DNA from: Echinometra lucunter
Taxonomy: Eukaryota > Echinodermata > Echinoidea > Camarodonta > Echinometridae
Assembly (NCBI GenBank): GCA_029962745.1
Contig: CM057162.1
Span: 17,100,282 to 17,164,281, forward strand
Direction: 5' to 3'
Length of the DNA: 64,000 nt
In this document: piece by piece, positions 10,845 to 21,547 of the stretch
Numbering within the stretch: the stretch's first letter is position 1
Layout: each line of letters begins with the position of its first letter
Notes under the pieces: generated by a model
What the model saw: only the letters and a program-made list of their open reading frames with translations
What the model was told of the DNA's origin: nothing
Database searches by the model: none
Translations under genes and position numbers: made by a program

Positions 10845-11966
10845 ATGGCGGAAGATAAAGTGAAAATGTTTTTGGATAATCCCACACTTAATGGGTTGGA
10901 TACTCTTGGAAAGGATGAGTTGCGTGAGGCTGCAAAGCATTTTGGTGTGGCTGCTTCTTCCACTTCACGGAAGGCAGAAATAAAAGAAAAAGTAACTCAG
11001 TGGCTCTATGATAATAAGGTATGGAAGGAGATAGATGTAAGGGATGATGAATCTTCTGACTTACCTGTGGACTCTCAGAATAAGAGTGGTGATGGAAAGG
11101 GGATTGAGGCGGAGCTAAAATTGAAAGAACTTGAGTTACAAGGGAAGATAATTGATTTGGAAATGAAAAATCTGGAGATGAGGATGAAGGAGATGGAGTT
11201 TGATAGAAGTAGAGATAAGAGTAACCCACAAAGCTTTGATGTGTCTAGAAATGTTAAGTTAGTCCCAAAGTTTTGTGAAGACAAGGTGGATGAGTTCTTC
11301 CATCATTTCGAAAAGCTCGCCTCTAGTCTTGACTGGCCTAAGTCTGCGTGGCCAACGCTGGTGCAGTGTTCTCTGGTAGGGAAAGCACAGGCGGTATACG
11401 CATCCCTTTCGGCCACTGACTGTTCTGAGTATGACACTTTGAAAAGGGCCATCTTACGGGCTTATGAGCTGGTGCCAGAAGCCTATCGGCAGAGGTTTAG
11501 GAATTCCCGCAAGGGTGATAGCCAGACGTTTGTTGAGTTTATGCACGAGAAGCGAATGCACTTTGATCGCTGGCTGTCGGCAAGTGGTGTGAAGAACTTT
11601 GAGCAATTGCAGGAGCTCACCCTCTTGGATGAGCTAAAGAGATGCATTACACCTGATATGAGGCTGTATTTGGAAGAGAGGAGGGTAGAAGATGTAAAAC
11701 ACGGTGCTGTTCTCCTCGACGAATATTTGCTTACACACAGAGGCAGTTCCAGGGGAAGCACAAGTTTGAAGGGGGCTTCTCTTGGGCGTGATAGTGAATC
11801 TTCTAGTCCTAAGAGTAGTACAAAGAGAGATGGGTCTTCGAGCCCAGTGGTTAGGAGAAAGAAGGTAGGACCATGTTATTATTGCAAGAAGGATGGTCAT
11901 TTCATGTCTAAATGCCCGTCCTTGAAGACGAAACATTCAAGGCAGTGTCTGGTGGTGGTGGCTTGA
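10845..11966 (+). CDS. gag: Gag polyprotein of the Gmr1-like element
   Basis: 373 residues from ATG at 10845 (context AACAATGG). The frame is open further upstream, but this ATG begins the conserved-looking part. Residues about 15-60 resemble a SAP-like helix-loop (LGKDELREAAKHFG, then RKAEIKEKVTQWL). A charged coiled-coil-like segment follows (ELKLKELELQGK). Then comes a capsid region with FFHHFEKLA and ELVPEAYRQRFR, reminiscent of retrotransposon gag/SCAN. A CCHC zinc knuckle lies near the C-terminus (CYYCKKDGHFMSKC, from 11874). Pol begins in the -1 frame within the last ~55 bases. Intact. Confidence 0.85.
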   Translation: MAEDKVKMFLDNPTLNGLDTLGKDELREAAKHFGVAASSTSRKAEIKEKVTQWLYDNKVWKEIDVRDDESSDLPVDSQNKSGDGKGIEAELKLKELELQGKIIDLEMKNLEMRMKEMEFDRSRDKSNPQSFDVSRNVKLVPKFCEDKVDEFFHHFEKLASSLDWPKSAWPTLVQCSLVGKAQAVYASLSATDCSEYDTLKRAILRAYELVPEAYRQRFRNSRKGDSQTFVEFMHEKRMHFDRWLSASGVKNFEQLQELTLLDELKRCITPDMRLYLEERRVEDVKHGAVLLDEYLLTHRGSSRGSTSLKGASLGRDSESSSPKSSTKRDGSSSPVVRRKKVGPCYYCKKDGHFMSKCPSLKTKHSRQCLVVVA

Positions 11967-14371
11967 GCCCAAATGCTTTGGTGAATGGAAGTAGTCTGTC
12001 TAGTTCACGCAAAGAGGTGCATGATCATTTCAAGCCTTTCTTGTCAAAAGGATTTGTAAGCCTAACTGAGGGAGGGGAAAAGGTACCTGTAACAGTCCTG
12101 AGAGACACGGGTGCGGTGCAGAGTCTTCTTTGTGCAGACATTCTCCCCTCTTCGAAGGATTCATCAGCGGAGTCACAGGTTTTGGTCAAAGGTATTGGGG
12201 ACACCACGGTTGAGGTTCCCCTTCACAACATTCACCTACAATCGAATGTAGTGTCAGGTCCTGTGGTGATTGGAATTAGGCCTAGACTTCCTGTTGAGGG
12301 TGTCACCTTGCTCCTGGGTAATGACCTGGCGGGAGAGAGAGTGATGCCACATGCCATCCCAAGTGTTGACCCAGTAATTGATGACAAGACAGAAAATTTG
12401 GTGGATGAAATGCCTGATGTTTTTCCGTCCTGTGCTGTCACAAGGTCGATGACGAGGTCAAAGGAGGAAAATGTGGAGACAGTATCAAAGTCTTCAATGG
12501 GAGGTACATTCCTGGCTCCCCTACAGAAGACTGATAAAGAGTGTGTGAATGAGTCCGCGCGGGAGAAAGGTCATGGGATAAGTTTCCCGTTTTCTCGGGA
12601 GAGGCTTCTCTCAATGCAGGGGGAAGATTTTGATCTCATTCGCTTAGCTGAAGCAGTAGTACCAGAAGAACAGTGCTTTCAGAAATCTTCTTGTTTCTAC
12701 AGGAAGTCTGGCATTCTCATGAGGAAATGGCGCCCTCCTGATGCTCGTAGTGATGAGGTGTGGAGAGAGATCCACCAGGTTGTTGTTCCAAGGGATTTTC
12801 GTGCAGAGATTTTGAAGGTTGCTCATGAAGCTCCATTCTCTAGCCATCTTGGGATCAATAAGGCACAGGACAAAGTGTTGAGACACTTCTTCTGGCCAGG
12901 TCTTAGGAAGGATGTGTGTGACTTTTGCAAATCATGTCATACTTGTCAAATGGTAGGAAAGCCAAATCAAAGGATTCCCAGGGCACCCCTTCAGCCGATC
13001 CCTGCATTTGGGGTACCTTTCAGTTCAGTTATAGTCGATTGTGTTGGTCCGTTGCCTAAGACGAAGGCAGGAAACGAATATCTTCTGACCATTATGTGTG
13101 CCTCCACAAGATTTGAGGCTATTCCCCTCCGTCGTATCACTGCACAGAATGTCAGTAAGGCTTTGGTGAAATTTTTCACCATGGTAGGCTTACCGAAAGT
13201 GGTGCAATCTGACCAAGGTTCCAGTTTTACCTCGAAGCTGTTCCGGCAGGTGATGAATGAGTTGGGTATTCAGTGCATAACTTTGAGTGCATATCATCCC
13301 CAGAGTCAGGGAGCTCTGGAGCGTTTTCATTCGACTTTGAAAAATATGCTAAGAACACACTGTCATGAATGCGAGAAGGATTGGGATGAGGGCTTGCCCA
13401 TGCTCCTCTTTTCAGCAAGGGAGTCGGTCCAAGAATCTTTGGGCTTTAGCCCGTTTGAACTAGTCTTTGGATACAATGTACGTGGTCCTTTGAAGGTGTT
13501 GAGGGAAAAGCTCTTGTCTGAGGATAAGGATACTCAGTTGTTGGATTATGTGTCCACATTCAGGGACAGACTGACTAGGGCCCGTACACTGGCAGCTTCT
13601 CACCTAAGGAGTGTACAGAGGAACATGAAAGTTCGGTTTGACAAGAAGTCTAAATTTCGCAGCTTTACTCCAGGAGCACAAGTGTTGGTTTTGCTCCCTA
13701 TCCCTGGAAATTCGTTGCAAAACAGGTTCTCTGGCCCGTATGTTGTGAAAGAGAAGATTGATGATGTGAATTACATCATTCATACCCCAGATGGGCGGAG
13801 AAAAAGTCGTTTGTGCCACGTGAACATGCTCAAGGAGTATGTGAATGGCAAACACGGAAATGGAAGAAGCCCAGTTGTGGAATGTGCAAAGCAGAGCAGT
13901 ATGCTGCCTTGTGAAATAGAGGGGAGTTTGCAAAGACCTGTAGTAAGTGTAGGTGGTGTCGATGTGCTCGAAATCAATGACGTGGCTGGGAAGATGGATG
14001 TGAGTGAGAATGGCAGAGTGCCAGAAGTGAAGTTGAGGAACTCAGATATCCTGTCTGACCTTGACGAAAAGCTTCGTCATCTTTCTGGGAGAGAGAAAGA
14101 TCAAATGCAAGAGTTGATATGTGAGTTTCATGAGCTTTTTGATGATGTTCCCAAGAAAACGCGTGTCCTGTTTCATGATGTAGATGTGGGAGATGCTGCT
14201 CCGATAAAGCAGCACCCTTATAGGTCCAATCCACTAAAAATGGAAATATTGAGGAAAGAGGTTAGGTACATGCTAGAGAACGACATAATAGAGCCTACCA
14301 AAAGTGAATGGAGTTCACCTTGTGTTCTGGTCCCTAAACCAGATAAGACCTTCAGGTTGTGTACAGATTAA
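11912..14371 (+). pseudogene. pol: Pol part 1: protease, integrase and start of RT, ended by an in-frame stop
   Basis: This frame is -1 relative to gag and overlaps it by at least 55 bases, suggesting programmed frameshifting; no canonical slippery heptamer was seen. The protease has LRDTGA (DTG at 12104-12112). The integrase has an H-H-C-C zinc region (HEAPFSSH...CKSCHTC), then catalytic D (13037-13039), D (13211-13213) and E (13319-13321) in D-D-35-E spacing, and a GPY/F-like module (RFSGPYVV). RT begins in the last part (SEWSSPCVLVPKPD, FRLCTD). The TAA at 14369-14371 lies inside conserved RT sequence and the same frame continues beyond, so it is a nonsense mutation rather than a normal end. 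Confidence 0.88.
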
Positions 14372-15454
14372 AGGAGGGTTAATTCTTGTACCAAGTCTGA
14401 TTCTTACCCAATTCCGAGAATTGACGATTGCATAGACCGCATTAGGGCTGCTAGGTTTGTCAGCAAATTCGATCTTCTAAAAGGGTACTGGCAAATACCT
14501 TTGACTGAGAGGGCAAGAGAAGTGTCTGCCTTTGCCACACCCGATGGATTGTTTCAATATAAGGTCATGCCCTTTGGGTTAAAGAACGCTCCGGCCACAT
14601 TCCAGAGGATGATTAACAGCTTGACAGCAGATCTGGTTGGTTGCGAGGCATACATCGATGATGTTGTTGTGTACAGTGAGTCGTGGGAAACCCATCTTCA
14701 AACAGTGAGAACGCTCTTTGCCCGCCTCAGAGAAGCAAATCTAACAGTCAACTTGGTCAAAAGCGAATTCGGTCAAGCTCAAATGACATTCCTTGGCCAC
14801 GTTGTGGGACTTGGTGAGGTGAGACCCATACTAGCCAAAGTGGAAGCGATTGCTGATTTCCTACCGCCAGAGAACACTCGCGATCTTCGACGGTTCTTAG
14901 GAATGGCCGGATATTATCGCAAATTCTGTCGTAACTTTGCGGATGTAGCGGCACCCCTTACCTATCTCCTTCGCAAGAATGTGCCATTTCAGTGGTCATC
15001 AGACTGTCAGGTTGCATTTGAGCATAACAAGGCCATTCTGGTAAACAAACCAGTGCTAACTGCCCCTAACTTCTCCAAGCAATTCCACCTTGCAGTAGAT
15101 GCCAGCGGACGAGGTGCAGGGGCTGTGTTAATGCAGACAGACGATGATGGAGTAGACAAGCCCGTGTGTTATTTCTCTAGAAAGTTCACAAGCGGACAAC
15201 AGAACTACTCTACTGTTGAGAAAGAAGCTCTGGCTTTGGTTCTGGCCCTTCAACACTTCGATGTGTATCTGGGTACCACATCTTTCCCTATACACGTCTG
15301 GACTGATCACAATCCTTTGACTTTCTTAGGAAAGATGGAGAACAAAAACCAAAGAATGATGCGCTGGAGTATCATCCTCCAAGAATATGATCTAGACATT
15401 AACCATGTTCGTGGTAAAGACAATGTCATCGCCGATGCGCTGTCAAGGTGTTAA
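14372..15454 (+). pseudogene. pol: Pol part 2: reverse transcriptase and RNase H
   Basis: It continues in the same frame as 11912-14371. RT motifs: SKFDLLKGYWQIPL, AFATPDGLFQY, MPFGLKNAPATFQRMI, and the catalytic YIDD (14651-14662), then FLGHVV. RNase H follows: LAVDASGRGAGAVL, VEKEALALV, WTDHNPL and GKDNVIADALSR, ending in a TAA. All catalytic acidic residues are visible. Only the upstream stop keeps it from being a full Pol. Expression would require read-through of that stop. Confidence 0.9.
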
Positions 15455-16841
15455 GGACCCAGAAATTGATGTGGACATTATTTACAGAGTCCATCACCAG
15501 ATGATAGCCTGAAATAGAGGACAAATTTGATTTAGTTCATTTTGCTTTGTTTTCTGCATAATTGTGGTTATGAAAGAATTGTTGATGATACTTGCTAAAT
15601 GTACATGCGTTCATGTGTACCATGGCAGTTTGTATCAGCATTGGAAGTGAATTTTTATAATGAAGCATTTAAGACTTCTTTTACTACAATATTAACAACA
15701 GCAACAACAACAAAAAAAAAAACAAGAAGGAGCATTAGTCAACCACTTTGTTGTGCACCGGTTTGATAGTAGCATGATCACAATTCAATTCTCAAAGTTG
15801 TCGGTCTAACAAGTGAACATTACATTCATCGTACGTCTATGCATGTAGACCATTTTATTAAATGTGTATATAATAATATGAAAGATCACGGTATTGAGCA
15901 GTCGATGAAAAACAGTTAATGAAATTTTCATCTCGTGCTTATGGTTGAATCTGTAAGGTAGAGAAGCAACCATGATATAAATGTTTGTTACTCCACAATA
16001 AAAAAAAAAAGTTTCAATTTTAAAGAAAGAATGTTTCAGTAATTTACCTTGTGTTTAGTAAGTTTTATATGCATTGAACGAGTTTACATGTGCTATGGCA
16101 TTGTGAATGTTACTGTTTTGATATGGATCCGTAGTTATTTCGATAAAAAAGAAATGGAAAATACGTAAATGGCATACATAATTTCACAATGACAGTCTTT
16201 ACATGTATTTCGGAACCATATGTATGATACTAAATGTACATGTTATTTAGGGTGTTGACCCGAATCTGTAGAATCTGCTGGTTTAGGATAAAGTCCTCAA
16301 GAGTATATTCATGGTAGAGAATGGGCATTTTCTTGAACTTCATTTTATAATGTTTTTTTTTTATTTCAATATAGAAGTTTTAGTGATTTGAACTGTAACT
16401 GCCAAGAGGAAATGCATGATAATTACATGTGTATGGTGAAACATTAATATTGCTGAATGGTAAAGATTCAAGATGCAGGGAGAAAAGCTCATTACCCTAC
16501 GACATAAGATGCATTAGAAAAAGAAACATTCAAGTGAGTTTTAAGATTTTGTGCTCTTGATTATATTTTATGTTCCAAATGTTCGTGTACGTTATAAACA
16601 CTTCCAGAGTGTTTGCACTCGATGTCTTTTATGCTTAAGCTTAGATGTTTATATGAGATATTGCCCTAGGATCGCTTGTTCTTCAGTAACTGCTGGAAAT
16701 TGTTGTTTGTTACTGGTAGAAAAAACCCTTGTGTTTTTACCTACATTGGATTTTTTTTCTTGAAAAGAAAATGTTCCTCCAAGTTTTGTAACCCCATATG
16801 CATGCTGGGGAGTTTTGCCCAATGGTGCAAAACTTTTTTAT
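15455..16841 (+). other. 3' internal non-coding region of the LTR element
   Basis: About 1.4 kb between RNase H and the polypurine tract. Only short open frames (16551-16763) without recognisable motifs. There is no envelope-like gene. Confidence 0.65.
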
Positions 16842-16850
16842 GTGGGGAGG
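16842..16850 (+). promoter_or_regulatory. Polypurine tract
   Basis: GTGGGGAGG abuts the 3' LTR, in the position of the plus-strand primer. Confidence 0.65.
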
Positions 16851-17022
16851 TGTTACGAGTTTGAGTTCAAAGATAAATTCCCCAAATTCTGGGATGGAGA
16901 ACAGAGTGGTTTTTCTGTTAAAAAGTAACGATCAGCGTTCTTGCGATTCTGTCGTGTGAAATTCATCTAAAGTAATCATTAGGCCCTACCAAGTGCAGAG
17001 TTAAGTAAGTAGGAACGTAACA
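16851..17022 (+). repeat. 3' LTR (172 bp)
   Basis: Matches the 5' LTR except at three positions and is followed by the TTTG target duplication at 17023-17026. Confidence 0.95.
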
Positions 17023-17026
17023 TTTG
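17023..17026. repeat. Target-site duplication, right copy (TTTG)
   Basis: Copy of 10159-10162. Confidence 0.75.
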
Positions 17027-18470
17027 TTACTTCTATTATTTCATTGGGTTTTGTTGGGTTAAAGAACAATGAAGAAGATACAGGTTCAGGAAGAAATTTA
17101 GTAAAATTTTCGTTTGGCTTATTAGATTTATTTGCTAGATTAGGTCTTATGTTATCAGAAAAAAAAGAGTTGAAGGTATGAGCTATATCTTCAGACTTAA
17201 TAACTGTATTATTTATTGTAAAATTATCATTAGGTGATTTTTTTCTTTTCTTGCCAATCAAGTCATTTATAACCTCCCATGTAGATTTCATATTAGATTT
17301 CACCATGTTAAGTTTATCGCAATAGCGCATTTTACGAGAAGTTCGAATAATATTAGTTAATTTGTTTCGGTATGTTTTATATTTGTTTTTGTTATGAATA
17401 GTAGAGTTTGTTAGATCAGCCTTATAAAGTTTATTCCTTGTGTGTATGGATTGTAATATTGCTTTAGTTATCCATGAAATTTTACGTTTATTCTTATTAG
17501 CAGATACCAGATGAATATTTTTTTCATAATACATCTGTAATTTTGTATGAAAATTTCCGTATGCAATATTTGCGTCTGACTCACTATAAATATCCTACCA
17601 TGCTTCTGTCGCTAAATCACTTTTGAGGGATTCAATATTTTGGGGTGTTTCTTTCCTGTACATGCTTAAATTGGCTGACCTTTTTCATTGAAATGTCATT
17701 ATAACATATTACAAAAATTGGCAAATGATCAGATATATCAGAATATAATAATCCACTAATCATGTCTTTGTCGAAGACATTAGAGAAAAATATTATCTAT
17801 AAGGGTTGAGACTGACCGTCAAGCCTGGTTGGTTTATTTGTATGTGGATAACAATTGTTAGAATAAGTAATATGAAGAAGAGTATCATGATAGTTACTTT
17901 CATAAAAACAGGTCAATATTAAAATCACCCATCAAATATATTTGTTTACTTTCTCCCGTAAGAGTTTGAAGGCATTTATCAAGAACCTCATAAAAATAAA
18001 TTCATAAGACCTTGAGGGGGTCTGTAAATCAATTCAACGATTATATTTTTGTTGTTTGAATTTATGATTTCTAAAAACAATGATTCACTTTGTTTTGAAG
18101 ATTATTTCCTTACGGACTTTAAACTGTAGTTGTTCATGGACATAAAATGCTATACCCCCTCTTTTCTTCTCGATCTTGTCTGATCAGTGTATAATTTTCT
18201 AAGTTAAATAGGTTGGGCGAAGTGTTATGAAGCCAAGTTTCCGTGACACCAATAATAGCAAAGGGAAATTTGTTTGAAGTATATAGCATTGTTTCCAGGG
18301 AATCAAAATTTCTGTTGAGGCCTCTAGCATTTACGTGAAGTAAATTAAATCTGCGCTCCGTTTTTTGAAAGCTAGAAGTAAATTCATCAGTTTACTAATA
18401 CTTACTATCAGAGGATAAATTGTTGGAATTGAAAATGGATAACATCTCTAGATCAGTAGTCATATAAAAT
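17027..18470 (-). mobile_element. LINE 1, 5' half: endonuclease and linker to RT
   Basis: Reading the minus strand from about 18.37 kb in broken frames: LHVNARGLNRNF, a TETWLHNT motif, EKRGGIAFYV, a GDFNIDL motif and SDHLPIF. These are the ordered signatures of an apurinic-like endonuclease domain. An open linker of about 175 codons follows (17534 to 17001, running into the LTR: NKNKYKTYRNKLTNIIR, FNSFFSDN). It joins in frame to the RT half at 10162 once the LTR element and one TTTG are ignored. Several frameshifts mark it as dead. Confidence 0.8.
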
Positions 18471-19331
18471 GGTCATTGATACCAATCTATCGTCATTAAA
18501 GGTATAACAACTGGTTCGCATGTAAAGTTTTTGTGTTGTACTAGTGTTATAGTTGTGATGATCATGAGATGGAAAGAGAGTGGAATGAGGATGTGGAGAT
18601 AGGAGATGCTATATGGATGAATGATGATGATGATGAAGATGATGATCATGATCATGAGTTGCTGAGGCGTTAATCAAATGATTAACTTTCATAATGACAA
18701 GTTCACTGATCACCTCGACCATGAAGTATATTAAACTTATGGAACCCTTAATGAAAACTACGTCTCAGCACCGCTGCATTAAGTATCGACGTGTGTACTG
18801 TTGTTTAATTTTACGGTTGTATAACATAATACGGTAAAATTATACTTAATTTATCGAAAGTCTATCTGTTCGAAAAAACAAACAAACACATTATTCAAAT
18901 TAATTTAACCCAAAGTAAAAAAAAAAATAAAGGAAAAAAAAAAAGACTGATTCTTTTCATGAAAGAAAGCAGTGCGGAGACATAGGTTGTACATGTTTGC
19001 ATAGAACTTCATTACATATTACCGATTCAATAAACATACAAAATATTCACTATTACATTAAAATTTGGAAAGGCAAATTCATAAAGGTATAATAAGAATT
19101 AGAACAAGAACTAAATTCCTGAATACAAGGGTATGGAAATTTCCTCATTTACTTTAATGTTACATAAATCGATCGTGCTTTTTTTTCAACACGCATTAAA
19201 GACAAACAAAAATACAAGTTAGCATAGAAATTGTAATTGAAATTTGTAACCTCTACAAAAGTGTCAGCATGTAATTAATCATGTCTTGTTTTAACACTCT
19301 TTCTCACTGAAAAAAGCAACTCTACAGAAGA

Positions 19332-19372
<41 letters not shown>

Positions 19373-20028
19373 CCTCGCTTGTGATTATTACGCAAAATTT
19401 AAATCTTGAAAAAGAAGAATAACAACAGCAACAATTCAAAGACAAGATGTCAGTATCGATTCATAATGAAGTTACCGCAAGGCCTCTTGTTAGAGGAAAT
19501 AATCAAAATTAATGTTTGGATAAATACTCTTTTCCCCATTTTCTATTGCATGCAGCAGATTATGCTTTATGCTCAACAAAACAACAAAATTATAATTTAC
19601 ATATGAGTACAAGTTACGAGACATTTCTTTAATCTAAATGACAGAATTGTTAAATGTACTATTGTATTCACTATTGTATTTCACTTGACCTTGTATGAAA
19701 CTCAGAATTCAATAGTCTATTCATAACAGAGTCTGAAGAGCTTATAATCATGGTAATTGACACATCGTGTCTGACATCGTCATCGACTTGGTCTTCGAAA
19801 TAATCGTGGACATTGACTCCAAACTGAATTTCAACATTTGGACATTCGACATCTTCGACATCGTCGTGGAATTTAAGTACAACTGGACGTACCCTGGAAT
19901 TTTACATTGGATATATAATCATCGCCAGCACAGTGGAATCTTTATTGCCAAGTCTTCTTTATTGTCTTGACATTTAACTTTTACTGGTGCTTTTAATCAT
20001 TGTATTGTATATAATGGAAATTTAGTTA
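18471..20028. other. Intergenic with microsatellites
   Basis: Contains (GAT)n at 18620-18660, oligo-A tracts near 18920-18945, and an (AT)n tract at 19331-19371 with one GT interruption. The 19767-19970 stretch repeats GACATCGTC/GACATTGAC-like motifs. No gene recognised. Confidence 0.5.
19331..19371. repeat. (AT)n microsatellite
   Basis: About 40 bp of alternating A/T with a central TGTA interruption. Confidence 0.9.
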
Positions 20029-20093
20029 AGTTAAGTTAAACGGGTTGTGGCTTTTATTTTTGAAATAAAAGCCACAACCCGTTTAACTTAACT
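20029..20093. repeat. Perfect 31-bp inverted repeat with 3-nt loop
   Basis: The left arm 20029-20059 is the exact reverse complement of 20063-20093, with loop TTG. The arms contain CGGGTTGTGGCTTTTATTT and a GTTAA repeat. The left flank carries one extra GTTAA unit. It may be a fused pair of element ends or a hairpin-forming site. Confidence 0.9.
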
Positions 20094-21238
20094 AATTTAA
20101 TTTAACTTTAATTGATCTCACATCGTGACAGACAACACGATTATGTTACAATTGTGACACATGCTGTATTGATTCCCACATCATACACTGCTCATAGACA
20201 ACCTGCACGTTTATTGCTACAACATACATAAAAAGAAGTATACGGGACTACACTAACCATCACTGCTGCTCTTCCTATGTTTTACTTTGCTCCCCCTTCT
20301 TTTTCATTCATTTTGATTTTTCTAGGTTTGCTGGTGCAGTCTGTGAGCTCTAATTCCTCATTCATGCCTCACAACAGCCTAAAGCCCTTGTTAATCTACG
20401 ACATCATGGAAATAGCGCCTAGTTTTGAACATAAACTATTTTATGTTTTAATCCACTTTTTCTTCTTCCAGTAGAAATACTTTGATTATCAAATTCGTCG
20501 TATTGAAGCCCATTTGGAACAGACCTCCAGTCGAGATAAAAACTTGGTTTCGTTAAAAAATAGATTCAGCTTAAATTTCAATAAATTATAAACTTAGGGT
20601 TTCCTTTCTTGTCCTTTCAAACCATTCCTCGACATCCAATACTCCAATCATGCATTGAGTCTAAGTATTGTTTGATATTAAGGGCGAGGGGGTGGGGGTG
20701 AATGGTCAGTTATTTTACGTCCGAATCTGCAGTATGTCATGAAGTATACAGAAAATACAAGTTTCCTGCAATGAAAAAACTGAGTTCCATGTTACTTTTA
20801 TTGTTGCCCCCTCTCTCTTTTCTTTCTTTTTTTTTTTTTTGGGGGGGGGGGGTAAGGTTTGGTGTAAATGAGGAAGAAATTAAATAGCAACACACACGAC
20901 TTTTAAAACCCAAATTTCATTTTTGTTTGTTTGTTGGTTGTTTGTTTGTTTGTTTGTTTTTTTGCTTTAATAACACAGGGTGGTAGTGGCAACTCATACC
21001 CCAGCCTCAAATACAGAGAATGATCATTTACATAAAATTATTCATGTTGTGATCTTACTACATGTGTAATAAATCGATATTTGTTCGAATATGTTTGCAT
21101 ATTATATTGCATTCATTGATGTAAGGCAGTATAATATCACACACCGGCGCCGGCTTGCAGGTCCTCTCATTAGTATAGTAGGGCAATCACAAACCCATAA
21201 AATTGTTTACTTCAAATCATTTTCATTTGTAAATTGTA
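20094..21238. other. Intergenic, nothing assigned
   Basis: Short plus-strand open stretches (20277-20474, 20702-20887) have no motif. There is a poly-T/poly-G tract at 20825-20852 and a (GTTT)n tract near 20925-20960. Confidence 0.5.
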
Positions 21239-21547
21239 CACACTAAGAAAAAAAAGGCGCAATTTTGCACCCTTCAAATGCAACACTTGGCGGTTAATAG
21301 GGTGCAATTCTGCACCTTTACGAGAGGTTTTGCACCCTAAAGGGTGCAGAATTGCACCCTTTTAGAGAAGGTTCAAATTTGCACCTTTTTCTGCGAATAA
21401 AAAAACAATCTGCACCCTAAAAGGTGCAAAGTTGCACCTTTTATGGTGCAAACAAGAACAAAAAGGTGCATTTTTGCCCCTATTTCGTATAGGTGCTGCG
21501 AGTGTTGCATTTAGGGTGCAAACTTGCACCTTTTTTTTCTTAGTTTG
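21239..21547. mobile_element. TA-flanked MITE with GTGCAA-rich interior
   Basis: The 309-bp element begins CACACTAAGAAAAAAAAGG and ends in the near-exact reverse complement (CCTTTTTTTTCTTAGTTTG). It is flanked on both sides by TA (21237-21238 and 21548-21549). The interior repeats GGTGCAA/TTGCACC palindromes many times. TA duplication and terminal repeats fit a Tc1/mariner-type non-autonomous element. No transposase. Confidence 0.75.

Larger units (their letters stand above)
10163..17022 (+). mobile_element. Gmr1-like Ty3/gypsy LTR retrotransposon
   Basis: A complete element of 6860 bp with 172-bp LTRs starting TGTTACG and ending GTAACA, a primer-binding site directly after the 5' LTR, and a purine tract before the 3' LTR. 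The coding order is gag, protease, integrase, reverse transcriptase, RNase H. Integrase before RT is the Ty1/copia order, yet the RT, RNase H and integrase (with GPY/F-like module) are of Ty3/gypsy type. This is the hallmark of the Gmr1 group described from deuterostomes. The LTRs differ at three positions. A single in-frame stop interrupts pol. It is inserted in LINE 1. About 1.4 kb of non-coding sequence separates RNase H from the 3' LTR. Confidence 0.92.

Noticed and set aside
19767..19970. 67-codon plus-strand frame rich in D, I and V
   Set aside because: It arises from repeated GACATCGTC-type motifs and lacks any family signature.
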